This document shows, piece by piece, positions 1 through 8,574 of a stretch of DNA of 64,000 nt. Origin of the DNA: Saccharothrix ecbatanensis (GTDB taxonomy: Bacteria; Actinomycetota; Actinomycetes; Mycobacteriales; Pseudonocardiaceae); NCBI RefSeq assembly GCF_014205015.1, contig NZ_JACHMO010000001.1, positions 62,001-126,000 on the forward strand. Reading direction: 5' to 3'. A program made the translations under genes and the position numbers. Positions within the stretch are counted from its first letter, which is position 1. The number at the start of each line of letters is the position of its first letter. A model generated the notes under the pieces. That model was given only the letters and a program-made list of their open reading frames with translations. It ran no database searches and had not been told where the DNA came from.

Positions 1-228
1 CAGTGCGTCGTGGTTATGACTCTGGGGCGCACCAACTACCGCTGATCTCGCGTTGCTTAGGCGCACGGAGGGCGGTTCGCCTTGGCTCAGCTGCAGAGCT
101 CGATGCCGTGAAAACTGCTTGTCCTGTGTGGACGTGGTTGCGGTTGTTGTGGCCGTATGTGGGTCGGGGTGTCGGATGCGGATCCAGACGGCGTATCCGA
201 TGGCGGGGACGACTACAACCCCAAGGCC

Positions 229-825
229 TCAAGCGCCTGGACGCGGCGCAGACCCCCTGATCCGTTCGACCAGCTCGTCCCGGTACTCGGTGGCCGCCTG
301 GAACTCCGGCTCGTCGCCAACCGCTTTCTTCAGCGCGCCTTCCATGATCTTCAACCCCTGGCGGTCGTCACCGTGCGAGTCGGCCATGCGCGCGGCGTTC
401 TCCATGGCCTTGGCCAACCGGGTCGTGGCCTCGGGTTCCGCCTGCGCCCTGGTGATCCGGATCCAGTTGCCACCCGGATCGACGACCGCGAATCCGGTGT
501 AGCGGTCGTTGCGCAGCCGGGGTCGGGTCATCCGCGGGATGCCGGAGATGAGCAGCTTCCCGTGCGTCTTGCGCATGGCCGCCGCGAACTCCTCGAACAA
601 CGCGTGGATGTCCGGCACGACGACGATGCACGTGCTGTAGGACTGCGCCGGGTCGTAGTCGTCCATGCCGAAGAAGTGCAGGTTGATGTCTTCCCGCCGC
701 ACCGCCAGGTACGGGTTCGGCCGCGTCTGCCGATAGGTCACCTCGAAGCCGAGCATCTCGTAGAACGACGCGATTTCGTCGATGGAAGGACAGGGCAGGG
801 CCGGAATCGTCAGTTCGTTCGCCAC
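229..825 (-). CDS. VOC (glyoxalase/bleomycin-resistance) family protein
   Basis: This 198-residue protein has a VOC fold in its first 125 residues. It opens with a strand-helix pattern (residues 5-30, ending FYEMLGFEV) and closes with a beta strand reading FAVVDPGGNWIRI, both typical of the glyoxalase/bleomycin-resistance superfamily. The last 70 residues form a charged helical tail that the basic fold does not need. The substrate cannot be told from sequence; VOC members include dioxygenases, isomerases and antibiotic-binding proteins. The start is GTG at 825, with no strong ribosome site. No gene is convincing in the 228 bases to its left, up to the window edge. Confidence 0.8.
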   Translation of the reverse strand: MANELTIPALPCPSIDEIASFYEMLGFEVTYRQTRPNPYLAVRREDINLHFFGMDDYDPAQSYSTCIVVVPDIHALFEEFAAAMRKTHGKLLISGIPRMTRPRLRNDRYTGFAVVDPGGNWIRITRAQAEPEATTRLAKAMENAARMADSHGDDRQGLKIMEGALKKAVGDEPEFQAATEYRDELVERIRGSAPRPGA

Positions 826-950
826 CGCCCGAACCTAGGCCCGAACCGGCCGAAACGACACGGAGCTATTTGCTCAAGCACATGGATGTGGAGTGCAGGG
901 GGAGCGTCCCGTGCTGTCGGGCATTGCCCGGGGCGCCACGGACGAGGATG

Positions 951-1370
951 TCAGTGGGCGGCTTGGCGTTGCCCTCGTGCGACGGTCAGGCACAGTGCGG
1001 CCAGTGCTGCGATGATCGGCGCCCAGCCGAAACGTTCCCACGGGCTGGGCGAGGCCAGGTTCATCAGTGTTCCCGCCGTGAGCAGCCCGACCAACGCCCA
1101 CGTGCCGACCTTGGCGATTTGTTCCGGTATCCACCGCACGCGGTAGCCACCTCGCCGCAGCACCACCGCTGCGGCCACGAGCCAGAACGCGGTGGCGACC
1201 CCGCTGGCCATCCGCAGGGTGTCGGGCAGTTCGGCCGACGCGCCGCCGTACGCTGCCCGGCCCAGCGGGACTCCGGCAGCCAACAGTGCTTGGAACGCCG
1301 ACACCACAGCGAAGCCTGTTCCGGCAGCGGCGGCGGCCCGTCTCAGTCGGTGAGTGGACGTTGTCGTCAT
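951..1370 (-). CDS. Small four-helix membrane protein, PadR-linked
   Basis: A 139-residue protein with about four hydrophobic segments (near residues 18-38, 52-72, 86-104 and 112-130) and short basic loops, so an inner-membrane protein. No family was recognised. Its ATG overlaps the stop of the upstream PadR gene by 4 bp (ATGA), so the two are probably translated together and the membrane protein is likely a target of that regulator. PadR regulators are often paired with exporters or membrane stress proteins; that role is inferred from the pairing only. Confidence 0.7.
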   Translation of the reverse strand: MTTTSTHRLRRAAAAAGTGFAVVSAFQALLAAGVPLGRAAYGGASAELPDTLRMASGVATAFWLVAAAVVLRRGGYRVRWIPEQIAKVGTWALVGLLTAGTLMNLASPSPWERFGWAPIIAALAALCLTVARGQRQAAH

Positions 1371-1933
1371 GAGGTTCTCCCTCGTCGTGTTTCGGCTGTG
1401 TCGTCGAGTTCGGCGAGAATGGACAGTGCTTCGTGGGCCCATTCCCGCGCGGCGCGGGCGGAATGTTCTCCCGCGGAGACGGTGAGCAGCCAGTAGTCGC
1501 GGTCCTCGCTGTCCTGGCCGTCGATCTCCGAGCGAATCCGCGCGTACCGCTCCAGCGCTTCCTGTGCTTCGGTCAACGTTGCCTGGACCAGCGTCCGGCA
1601 AGCGGCGGGGCCGAGATGACGGCCGAAGTACAGTCGCAGCAACAGTCCGTTGCGTGGTGGCGTGGCCTGTACCGGCTGCGCCAGCAACTCCTCCAGGTGG
1701 CGGATTCCCGCTGGTGTGATCGCGAACGTCGACGCACGGGCCCGAGCCGCGTCCTGTCGGCGCACGAACCCCTGTTGTTCGAGGTTGGCCAGGGTGGGAT
1801 AGATCTGGCCGTAGCTCTCGCTCCAGAAATGTCCCAACACGTCCCGGATCGCTTCCCTCAGCGCGTATCCCGTCATCGGCTGGATGCTCAACCCGCCCAG
1901 CACGGCGATCTCGGTCTGACTCGCTCTCGCCAT
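1367..1933 (-). CDS. PadR family transcriptional regulator
   Basis: A winged-helix DNA-binding protein of 188 residues. The N-terminal 80 residues fit PadR: the segment ending MTGYALREAI, then SYGQIYPTLANLEQQGFV as recognition helix and wing. The C-terminal half (about residues 90-175) is the helical dimerisation arm of the Vir_act_alpha_C type. GTG (1936) and ATG (1933) starts are adjacent; ATG is preferred because the GAGAGGA ribosome site is then about 6 nt away. A palindrome typical of PadR promoters lies 17 bp upstream, so the gene is probably autoregulated together with the membrane protein it overlaps. Confidence 0.9.
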   Translation of the reverse strand: MARASQTEIAVLGGLSIQPMTGYALREAIRDVLGHFWSESYGQIYPTLANLEQQGFVRRQDAARARASTFAITPAGIRHLEELLAQPVQATPPRNGLLLRLYFGRHLGPAACRTLVQATLTEAQEALERYARIRSEIDGQDSEDRDYWLLTVSAGEHSARAAREWAHEALSILAELDDTAETRRGRTS

Positions 1934-1949
1934 CACGCTCCTCTCTGCC

Positions 1950-1959
1950 AGATATATCT
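1950..1959. promoter_or_regulatory. Candidate PadR operator
   Basis: The perfect 10-bp palindrome AGATATATCT lies just upstream of the PadR start. It is an AT-rich island in GC-rich DNA. PadR proteins commonly bind ATAT-rich palindromes in their own promoters, so autoregulation is likely. The remaining spacer to the sigma gene (about 1970-2303) holds nothing else I can support. Confidence 0.5.
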
Positions 1960-2303
1960 ATCAGAGACATGGGTTGATCGGCAAGACTCTCGCATCGACC
2001 GGAAGTCCACCGCTTCAGGTGATCGACATGGCGCCCAGTCCACGCCATGCGGTCGGGCGGGGACCTCCCGGCGCAGCGCCCGACACGGCTGATCGCACGA
2101 GTCGACCAGCCGGACACGGTGAGGGTTCGCCTGTGCACGCCGCCACCCGTGCAGGGCGCTTGGGTCATGGACGAGACGCCGGCCGGGGCCCGGCCGTTCC
2201 GCCCTGACGAACGGCCCGGTGTCAGCGGCTTCGCCGATCAGAAATCCTCCGCCACGTCGTCAGTTCTGGTAGCCCTCTCGCACCGGTGGAAGGATTGACG
2301 ACC

Positions 2304-3311
2304 ATGACCGACGCAAGACCGCTGGGCGCCGACGAGGCCACGTTCATCGCGGCGGTCCGCTCGGGCGATCCGGCGCGGTTCGCGCTCATCACGGAGCGCC
2401 ACCGGCGCGAGCTCCAGGTGCACTGCTACCGGATGCTCGCGAACTACGAGGACGCCCAGGACATGACGCAGGAGACGTTCCTGCGAGCGTGGAACAAGCG
2501 GGAGTCGTTCAAGGGGCACGCCGCGCTGCGGACCTGGCTGTACCGGATCGCGACGAACGCCTGCCTCGACTTCCTGGAGAAGCGCAACGACCGCACACCC
2601 GTGCCGTCCGAGCTGTCGGACTCCGGCTCCGAGGCGCTGTACCTCCAGCCGTACCCCGACCGGATGCTCCCCGAGGACCCGCAGGAATCGGTGGTGGCGC
2701 GGGAGACGATCGAGCTGGCGTTCGTCGTCGCCGTCCAGTACCTGCCGCCGCGGCAGCGGGCGGTGCTCATCCTGCGCGACGTCCTCGGCTGGCCGGCGTC
2801 GAAGGCCGCCGACGCCCTCGAGCTGACCGTCGCATCGGTGACCAGCGCACTGCAACGGGCGCGCGTGACGATGCGCGAGCAGCTGCCCGACCGCCGCCTC
2901 GACTGGCGGAGCCCCGCCACCCACGAGCTGACGAATGACGAGCGCGGAGTGGTGAGGTCGTACATCGACGCCCATGAGCGCAACGACCTCGACGGGCTGA
3001 CGTCCCTGCTGCGCCACGAGCTGCGCTTCGCGATGCTGCCCGAGTTGGGCACCTCGGTCATGACGGCCAAGGACGCGGTGGACGGCTGGGTCTCCGGCGG
3101 GCTCTTCCAGCGCGGCCACGACGACTGGCGCGGTGTCGCCACGACGGTCAACCGCATGCCTGCCGCCGTGCTGTACCTCCGCACACCCGACGACCCGGAG
3201 TACCGGCTGTTCGCCATCGCGGTCCTGCACATCGTCGACGGGAAGATCGCCGAGCTCACCGGATTCGACGCCGCCGGCAAACCATGGCTGGACCTGCCCC
3301 CGACACTGTGA
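2304..3311 (+). CDS. ECF sigma factor with C-terminal SnoaL-like domain (SigG type)
   Basis: An RNA polymerase sigma factor of 335 residues. Sigma region 2 spans about residues 15-90 (HCYRMLANYEDAQDMTQETF, RTWLYRIATNACLDFL). The linker LQPYPDR is typical of the SigG group. Region 4 spans about 130-190 (YLPPRQRAVLILRDVLGW). A SnoaL/NTF2-like domain fills the C-terminal 130 residues; in related ECF families this extension modulates sigma activity in place of a separate anti-sigma factor, and no anti-sigma gene is adjacent. ATG at 2304 is chosen over 2286 because GGAAGGA lies 9 nt before it. The gene runs convergently into a reductase gene. Confidence 0.9.
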   Translation: MTDARPLGADEATFIAAVRSGDPARFALITERHRRELQVHCYRMLANYEDAQDMTQETFLRAWNKRESFKGHAALRTWLYRIATNACLDFLEKRNDRTPVPSELSDSGSEALYLQPYPDRMLPEDPQESVVARETIELAFVVAVQYLPPRQRAVLILRDVLGWPASKAADALELTVASVTSALQRARVTMREQLPDRRLDWRSPATHELTNDERGVVRSYIDAHERNDLDGLTSLLRHELRFAMLPELGTSVMTAKDAVDGWVSGGLFQRGHDDWRGVATTVNRMPAAVLYLRTPDDPEYRLFAIAVLHIVDGKIAELTGFDAAGKPWLDLPPTL

Positions 3312-3348
3312 GCGCCCTGACCGCCTGAACACCGACGCGAACACCACC

Positions 3349-3373
3349 GCCCCGCCGGCGTTACCGGCGGGGC
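3349..3373. terminator. Bidirectional hairpin between convergent genes
   Basis: A 10-bp perfect GC stem (GCCCCGCCGG, 5-nt loop) sits between the ends of the convergent sigma-factor and reductase genes. It has no strong T-tract, as is common in actinomycetes. Confidence 0.6.
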
Positions 3374-3410
3374 TGGAGCCGGCGTCACGAGCCGGGCATG
3401 TGGCCTGTGC

Positions 3411-3977
3411 TCATCGCCTCGTCTCGTACCGGGTCAGCACCACGCCGCCGGGGAACGTCCGCGTCTCCACGAGGTTCAGGTTCACCCAGCTGTCCAGCGC
3501 CGTGAAGAACGGCGTGCCGCCGCCCACCACGACCGGGTAGGTGGCCAGGGCGTACTCGTCGATCAGCCCGGCCCGCATGGCCGACCCGGCGAGCGTCGCG
3601 CCGCCGATGCCCATCGGGCCGCCGTCCTCGGCCTTGAGCCGGGTGATCTCGGCGACCGCGTCGCCGGTGACCAGGCGGGTGTTCCAGTCGACCTCGTCGA
3701 TCGTCGAGGAGAACACCACCTTCGGCGTGTCCCGCCAGTTCCGCGCGAACTCGATCTCCGCCGGGGTGGCGTCGGGCTGCTGGTCGCCGGTCGGCCAGTA
3801 GGAGCTCATCGTCTCCCACAGCTTGCGCCCGTACAGCGACAGGCCGTGAGCCCGCTCCTGGTCGAGCCACCACTGGAACAGCTCGTCGCTCGGCGGCCCG
3901 CCCCAGCCGATGTCGTCGCCGGGCGCGGCGATGTAGCCGTCCAGGGTCACGTTCATGCCGAAGATCAGTTTCCGCAT
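3411..3977 (-). CDS. Dihydrofolate reductase family protein (RibD C-terminal-like)
   Basis: A 188-residue cytosolic protein of the RibD_C/DHFR-like family. It starts MRKLIFGMNVTLDGYIA, and GYIA with the following DDIGW is characteristic. The C-terminal part contains GPMGIGGATLAGSAMRAGLIDEY and the glycine-rich turn VVVGGGTPFF that binds the nicotinamide cofactor in this fold. The substrate is unknown; most such proteins are orphan NADPH reductases. ATG at 3977 is chosen because GGAAGG lies 8 nt upstream. A longer reading to 4061 adds only an unconserved arginine-rich leader. Confidence 0.85.
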   Translation of the reverse strand: MRKLIFGMNVTLDGYIAAPGDDIGWGGPPSDELFQWWLDQERAHGLSLYGRKLWETMSSYWPTGDQQPDATPAEIEFARNWRDTPKVVFSSTIDEVDWNTRLVTGDAVAEITRLKAEDGGPMGIGGATLAGSAMRAGLIDEYALATYPVVVGGGTPFFTALDSWVNLNLVETRTFPGGVVLTRYETRR

Positions 3978-4066
3978 CGTGCCAGCCTTCCGTGAGTCGA
4001 TCTCACACATACAGACGGGCGCGGCACGAAAACCTGATCGGTGCGCGATCCGCGTCCGCAACGGGG

Positions 4067-4108
4067 ACGGGCATGGTGTGGCAGCGGCGGCTTCCAGACC
4101 ATGCCCGT
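4067..4108. other. Hairpin in the 594-bp spacer before the GH43 gene
   Basis: An 11-bp perfect inverted repeat (ACGGGCATGGT and its complement) with a 20-nt loop. It lies between two divergent genes, so it could be an operator or an mRNA structure rather than a terminator. The rest of the 3978-4571 spacer holds a promoter and three operator-like palindromes listed separately, and no coding sequence I can support. Confidence 0.35.
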
Positions 4109-4268
4109 GTGCGGGATCAGGCGTGTCAGATCCGGGTGGTCAGGGGGAGGCCCAACTGGAGCACGGGTCCGGGCGGCCCGACTGACCGGCGGCCGGCCGC
4201 CACCGCCACCCTTCTGACACATCCTCCGGCAAGGTCACCTCACGTGCGGCTGGGGCGGGCGACTTCGT

Positions 4269-4280
4269 GTAAACGTTTAC
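4269..4280. promoter_or_regulatory. LacI-type palindrome 1
   Basis: GTAAACGTTTAC, a perfect 12-bp palindrome with a central CG, the typical core of LacI/GalR-family operators. It lies about 80 bp upstream of the predicted -35 box of the GH43 promoter. Its core (AACGTT) differs from that of palindrome 3 and matches that of the ABC-transporter operator at 26002. Confidence 0.55.
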
Positions 4281-4358
4281 TGCTGGTGAACCGGAAACCA
4301 GGTAGGCCAGCTGCATGTCAAGATCCAGCGGTCGCAAGGGTTGCAGGCGGATGGACTG

Positions 4359-4386
4359 TTGACAGAGGCTGACGATCCTCTACTCT
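4359..4386 (+). promoter_or_regulatory. Predicted sigma-70-type promoter
   Basis: TTGACA (4359-4364), a 16-bp spacer and TACTCT (4381-4386) make a good primary-sigma promoter reading toward the GH43 gene. Transcription would start near 4393, just before two operator-like palindromes. Confidence 0.55.
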
Positions 4387-4397
4387 GAGCCAGAGGC

Positions 4398-4413
4398 GTA
4401 AAAACGTTTTAAC
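4398..4413. promoter_or_regulatory. LacI-type palindrome 2
   Basis: GTAAAAACGTTTTAAC, with a perfect 10-bp core AAAACGTTTT, placed at about +5 to +20 of the predicted promoter, where a bound repressor would block initiation. Confidence 0.5.
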
Positions 4414-4443
4414 TGCTGGTCCTATTTACCGCTCGAGCCACGT

Positions 4444-4457
4444 TGTTAGCGCTAACA
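4444..4457. promoter_or_regulatory. LacI-type palindrome 3 (TGTTAGCGCTAACA)
   Basis: A perfect 14-bp palindrome with AGCGCT centre in the leader of the GH43-GH30-GH62 group. One-step variants occur upstream of the GH43-AbfB pair (24554 and 24697) and the GH51 gene (34236), so it probably marks a shared regulon. Confidence 0.65.
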
Positions 4458-4571
4458 GAACGAACGCCGCGCAGGGCACGACTCCGAGGGCGGTCCCACC
4501 CTCCGTTCAAGACTCGGCCGGCTCGCCGCAGGTCGTCCGAACCTCATCCGTTCCCGTCATCAGGAGTGGTC

Positions 4572-6053
4572 ATGATGCTCGTCCACCGGCGCGGTGCGAG
4601 CCAGCGAGCCCTGTCGTTCGTCGCCGCGCTCGTCGTCGCCCTGTCCGTGATCACGGTGGGCCAGGACCGCGCAGACGCAGCGCCCGGCCCTTCGTTCACC
4701 AACCCCGTCGTGCCGGCTCCCAACAGCGCCGATCCGACGTTGGTGCAGTACAACGGCCAGTACTACTACGTGGCCACCACCTGGACCTCCGACATCCTGA
4801 TGCGGCGATCCGCCACCATCGCCGGGCTGCGCAGCGCGCCGGAGCAGACGATCTTCCGCGCCTCGCAGAACGAGGGCTGCTGCACGATGTGGGCGCCTCA
4901 CCTGGAGCAGATCAACAACCGTTGGTACATCTACTACTCGGTCGAGCCGCGGGCAGGGTACGGGTCGCGCCGCACGCACGTGCTGGAGAGCGCCGCGAAC
5001 GACCCGGCGGGCCCGTACACCTACCGCGGCGTGCTCAACCTCATGCCGAACAACGGTTGGGCGATCGACGGCGCGGTGCTCAAGCTCAACGGCGCCCTGT
5101 ACTTCCACTACTCGGCGTTCCACGCGGACGGGCTCCAGTCGATCTACATCGCGCCGATGAGCAGTCCGACCACGGTGTCGGCCTTCGGTACCCGGATCTC
5201 GGCGCCGACGCTGGCGTGGGAGCGGCAGGGGCAACCGGTCAACGAGGGGTCGTTCGCCCTGCAACGGGACGGTCGCACGTTCCTGACCTACTCGGCCAGC
5301 TACTGCGGCACCGCCGACTACAAGCTGGGCATGCTGGAGTACCGCGGCGGCGACCCGTTGGCGCAGAGCTCCTGGACGAAGCACGCCAACCCGATCTTCC
5401 AGCGCAACAACGCCGCGGGCGTCTACGGTCCGGGCCACCACTCGTTCTTCACCTCGCCGGACGGCACGGAGATCTGGATCGCCTACCACGCCAACTCCTC
5501 GGCGTCCCAGGGCTGCGGCACGAGTCGAACCACCCGCGTGCAGAAGATTTCCTGGAACGCCGACGGCACACCGAACCTGGGAGTTCCCGTCTCCACCTCC
5601 ACGGTCCTCGCGGGGCCTTCGGGTGAGACCGGCGGGTCCGGCACGCGCGTGCGCATCCGCAACCAGCACAGCAACCTCTGCCTGGACGACTACAACGCCG
5701 TCACCACACCGGGTGCGGAGGTGCGGCAGTGGACGTGCAACGGGCTGGCGGTGCAGGACTGGTCCCTCACGCCGACCGACAACGGCTACTACCGGATCGC
5801 CAACGTCCACAGTGGCCTGTGCCTGGACAACAAGGACTGGGCAACCACCGCGGGTTCGGTGGTCCAGCAGTGGACCTGCAACGGCTTTTCCGTGCAGCAG
5901 TGGCGGCTGACCACCACCAACGGCACCACCACCCTGGTCAACCGGTACAGCAACCTCTGCCTCGACAACTACGCCTGGGGCACGACCCCCGGCTCCGAGG
6001 TCCGGCAGTGGACCTGCACCGGCGCGGCCAACCAGCAGTGGGTGATCGGCTGA
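4572..6053 (+). CDS. Secreted GH43 arabinofuranosidase with C-terminal CBM13
   Basis: A 493-residue exported enzyme. The signal peptide covers about residues 1-36 (RALSFVAALVVALSVITV). The GH43 five-bladed propeller (about 38-345) shows the expected triad: catalytic base Asp in SADPTL, pKa-setting Asp in WAIDGAV and acid Glu in VNEGSF. A ricin-type trefoil (about 358-493) has three QxW repeats (QDW, QQW, QQW) for sugar binding. GH43 enzymes with such lectin modules are usually exo-acting alpha-L-arabinofuranosidases on arabinan or arabinoxylan; the exact linkage is not decided by sequence. ATG at 4572 follows AGGAG. It leads a probable operon with GH30 and GH62. Confidence 0.88.
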   Translation: MMLVHRRGASQRALSFVAALVVALSVITVGQDRADAAPGPSFTNPVVPAPNSADPTLVQYNGQYYYVATTWTSDILMRRSATIAGLRSAPEQTIFRASQNEGCCTMWAPHLEQINNRWYIYYSVEPRAGYGSRRTHVLESAANDPAGPYTYRGVLNLMPNNGWAIDGAVLKLNGALYFHYSAFHADGLQSIYIAPMSSPTTVSAFGTRISAPTLAWERQGQPVNEGSFALQRDGRTFLTYSASYCGTADYKLGMLEYRGGDPLAQSSWTKHANPIFQRNNAAGVYGPGHHSFFTSPDGTEIWIAYHANSSASQGCGTSRTTRVQKISWNADGTPNLGVPVSTSTVLAGPSGETGGSGTRVRIRNQHSNLCLDDYNAVTTPGAEVRQWTCNGLAVQDWSLTPTDNGYYRIANVHSGLCLDNKDWATTAGSVVQQWTCNGFSVQQWRLTTTNGTTTLVNRYSNLCLDNYAWGTTPGSEVRQWTCTGAANQQWVIG

Positions 6054-6092
6054 CCGCCACACCCGGACCACCCCGCCGCCACGGCAGCCAAC

Positions 6093-6122
6093 CTCATACG
6101 AGATCAACTCATACGAGATCAA
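6093..6122. repeat. Two tandem copies of a 15-bp unit
   Basis: CTCATACGAGATCAA occurs twice in a row between the GH43 and GH30 genes, ending a few bases before the GH30 ribosome site. The unit contains an imperfect dyad (CTCATACGAG). Confidence 0.6.
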
Positions 6123-6137
6123 CCTTGTGGAGAAACC

Positions 6138-7406
6138 ATGGCACCACGTGGAGACCGGTCCGAGGACTCAGGTTCGCGGCTGCTGAGGCGGCGGTCATTG
6201 CTGGCGGCAGGCGCCGCGCTGCCGGTGCTGGCGGTGACGCCATCAGCCTCGGCGGCGACCAGGGTGGTCGTCGAACCGTCGATCGTGCAGCAGACGATCC
6301 TCGGCTTCGGCGGCATGAACCACCCGGGCTGGATCGGCGATCTCACCGCCGGCCAGCGCGAGACGGCCTTCGGCAACGGCGCGGGGCAGCTGGGCTTCAC
6401 CGTGCTGCGCATTCCCGTTCCCGAGGACCGCGCCAACTGGAGCCGCGAGGTCGCCACGGCCAAGCGCGCCGGTGAGCTCGGGGCCAAGGTCTTCGCCTCG
6501 CCGTGGAACCCGCCGGCTTCGATGTCCGAGACCTTCTCCGGGGGCAAGCGGCTGCGCTACAACTCGTACGGCGCGTATGCGCAGCACCTGAACGACTTCT
6601 CCACGTTCATGAGGAACAACGGGGTGAACCTGTACGGGATCTCGGTGCAGAACGAGCCGGACTACGCGCACGACTGGACGGCGTGGACCCCCGGCGAGAT
6701 GGTGAGGTTCCTGCGCGAGAACGCCGGTTCGATCAACACCAGGGTCATCGCGCCCGAGTCGTTCCAGTACCGCAAGAGCACCTCGGACCCCATCCTCAAC
6801 GACGCCGCCGCGTTGGCGAATGTGGACATCATCGGCGCCCACCTCTACGGCACAAGGCACGAAGACTTCCCCTACCCGCTCTTCCGCGAGAAGGGCGGCG
6901 GCAAGGAGCTGTGGATGACCGAGGTCTACCACCCGAACAGCTCCGACTCGGCCGACCTCTGGCCGCAGGCGCTCGACGTGGGCGAGCACATCCACCGCGC
7001 GTTGGTCTACGGCCGGTTCCAAACCTATGTGTGGTGGTACATCCGCCGTTCGTACGGCCCGATGCGCGAGGACGGGCAGATCAGCAAGCGCGGCGCCAAC
7101 ATGGCCCACTTCTCGAAGTGGGTCCGCCCCGGCTACTCCCGGATCACCGCGACCGCGAACCCGCAGTCGAACGTCTACATCACGGCGTTCAAGAGTGGGA
7201 CCAAGATCGTCATCGTCGCCATCAACAAGAACGCATCGGCGGTGTACCAGCCGTTCACCATCCGCGGCGTCGTTTCCGCGACGATTCCGACCTGGGTCAC
7301 CACCGCGACACGCACCCTCGCGCAAGACAGGACCATCACGACGTCGAACGGCTCCTTCGACTCCCAACTGCCGGCCCGCAGCATCAGGACCTTCGTCGCG
7401 GGTTGA
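6138..7406 (+). CDS. xynC: Secreted GH30 glucuronoxylanase (XynC type)
   Basis: An endo-xylanase that cuts xylan relative to methyl-glucuronic-acid branches. The 422 residues follow Bacillus XynC closely: the FGGMNHPGW start of the barrel, acid/base Glu in SVQNEPDYAHDW and nucleophile Glu in LWMTEVYHPN. The block YIRRSYGPMREDG carries the arginine that subfamily-8 enzymes use to grip the glucuronate. A C-terminal beta-sandwich (about 340-422) completes the fold. The leader has an arginine cluster RLLRRRSLLAAGAA that looks like a Tat signal, whereas the Bacillus enzyme uses Sec. It lies 84 bp after the GH43 gene, and GGAG precedes the ATG. Confidence 0.93.
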   Translation: MAPRGDRSEDSGSRLLRRRSLLAAGAALPVLAVTPSASAATRVVVEPSIVQQTILGFGGMNHPGWIGDLTAGQRETAFGNGAGQLGFTVLRIPVPEDRANWSREVATAKRAGELGAKVFASPWNPPASMSETFSGGKRLRYNSYGAYAQHLNDFSTFMRNNGVNLYGISVQNEPDYAHDWTAWTPGEMVRFLRENAGSINTRVIAPESFQYRKSTSDPILNDAAALANVDIIGAHLYGTRHEDFPYPLFREKGGGKELWMTEVYHPNSSDSADLWPQALDVGEHIHRALVYGRFQTYVWWYIRRSYGPMREDGQISKRGANMAHFSKWVRPGYSRITATANPQSNVYITAFKSGTKIVIVAINKNASAVYQPFTIRGVVSATIPTWVTTATRTLAQDRTITTSNGSFDSQLPARSIRTFVAG

Positions 7407-7461
7407 CGACTCTCGCTCAATTCATCCGCTCAGACCCCTCGCCGCCGCTGGAGGAGGAACT

Positions 7462-8574
7462 GTGAAACTTTCGCTCTGGCGACGTCGGCAGGCCGTACTG
7501 GCGGTCCTGCTCTCCGTGGTCGGCTTGGTCGTGGGGTTGAACACCGCCGCGTCCGCGTCGACCGCAACCGCCTCACCCGACACCGAGTCCGGCTTCGAGG
7601 TCGGTAGCCTGCCCAGCAGGTTCCGCTGGAGTTCGAGCGGGCCGATCATCGCGCCGAAAAACGACTCCACCCACAGGCTGTCCGCGATCAAGGACCCGTC
7701 GGTGGTGTTCCACAACGGCAGGTACCACGTGTTCGCGACGGTCACGAGCTCGACCGGCGGCTACGGCATGGTGTACCTGAACTTCACCGACTGGTCGCGG
7801 GCGGGCTCGGCGACGCACCACTTCCTGGACCGCACGCCCATCGGCGGCGGCTACAAGGCGGCGCCGCAGATCTTCTACTACTCGCCGCAGCGCCTGTGGT
7901 ACCTGGTCTACCAGACCGGCAACGACGCCTCGTACTCCACCAACCCCGACATCGCCAACCCCGCCGGGTGGACCGCCCCCAAGGGCTTCTACGGCGGCAT
8001 GCCGCAGATCATCCGGGACAACATCGGCAACGGCCACTGGGTCGACATGTGGGTCATCTGCGGCTCGGTGAACTGCTACCTGTTCTCCTCGGACGACAAC
8101 GGCCACCTCTACCGGTCGCAGACGAGCATGGCCAACTTCCCGCGCGGGATGAGCCAACCCGTCATCGCCCTCCAGGACAGCAACAAGTACGCGTTGTGGG
8201 AGGCCGCCAACGTCTACAAGATCTCCGGCGCACAGCAGTACCTGCTGATCGTCGAGGCGATCGGCTCCGGTGGCCGCCGCTACTTCCGGTCCTGGACCAC
8301 GACGGCGATCAACGGCGCGTGGACGCCACTGGCCGACACGCAGACCAATCCCTTCGCCGGCAGCGCCAACGTGACTTTCGCCAACGGCACCGCCTGGACC
8401 AACGACATCAGCCACGGCGAGATGATCCGCAACGGCTACGACCAGATGTCGACCATCAACCCGTGTCGGATGCAGTACCTCTACCAAGGCCGTGACCCGT
8501 CCGTCGACACCGGCAGCTACAGCACCCTGCCGTGGCGGCTCGCGCTGCTCACCCAGACCGACTCCACCTGCTAG
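7462..8574 (+). CDS. Secreted GH62 alpha-L-arabinofuranosidase
   Basis: This enzyme removes single arabinose side chains from arabinoxylan. The 370-residue protein has a Sec signal (about 1-33) and one GH62 domain without a carbohydrate-binding module. Diagnostic segments are RFRWSSSGPIIAPKNDSTH, the base Asp in AIKDPSVVFHNGRYHVFATV, VDMWVICGSVNCYLFSSDD, and the acid Glu in LWEAANVYKI. GTG at 7462 is chosen because GGAGGA lies just before it; upstream codons in the same frame lie over the GH30 gene. It follows GH30 by 55 bp, so the pair would debranch and cut arabinoglucuronoxylan together. Confidence 0.93.
   Translation: MKLSLWRRRQAVLAVLLSVVGLVVGLNTAASASTATASPDTESGFEVGSLPSRFRWSSSGPIIAPKNDSTHRLSAIKDPSVVFHNGRYHVFATVTSSTGGYGMVYLNFTDWSRAGSATHHFLDRTPIGGGYKAAPQIFYYSPQRLWYLVYQTGNDASYSTNPDIANPAGWTAPKGFYGGMPQIIRDNIGNGHWVDMWVICGSVNCYLFSSDDNGHLYRSQTSMANFPRGMSQPVIALQDSNKYALWEAANVYKISGAQQYLLIVEAIGSGGRRYFRSWTTTAINGAWTPLADTQTNPFAGSANVTFANGTAWTNDISHGEMIRNGYDQMSTINPCRMQYLYQGRDPSVDTGSYSTLPWRLALLTQTDSTC

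Noticed and set aside
3-502. Several overlapping reading frames at the left edge on both strands
   Set aside because: They are Arg/Pro-rich, conflict with one another and overlap the VOC gene; none has a ribosome site or a recognisable domain.
2238-3347. Long minus-strand frame covering the sigma-factor gene
   Set aside because: It mirrors a clearly recognised ECF sigma factor and shows no conserved motif.
4560-6122. 520-codon open frame antisense to the GH43 gene
   Set aside because: Composition is Val/Arg/Gly-rich with no domains, typical of the high-GC mirror frame. The same holds for other long antisense frames over the enzyme genes, such as 18628-21228, 29841-33125 and 34245-38030.
6093-6122. 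CRISPR-like repeat
   Set aside because: Only two adjacent units without spacers and no cas genes in the window.
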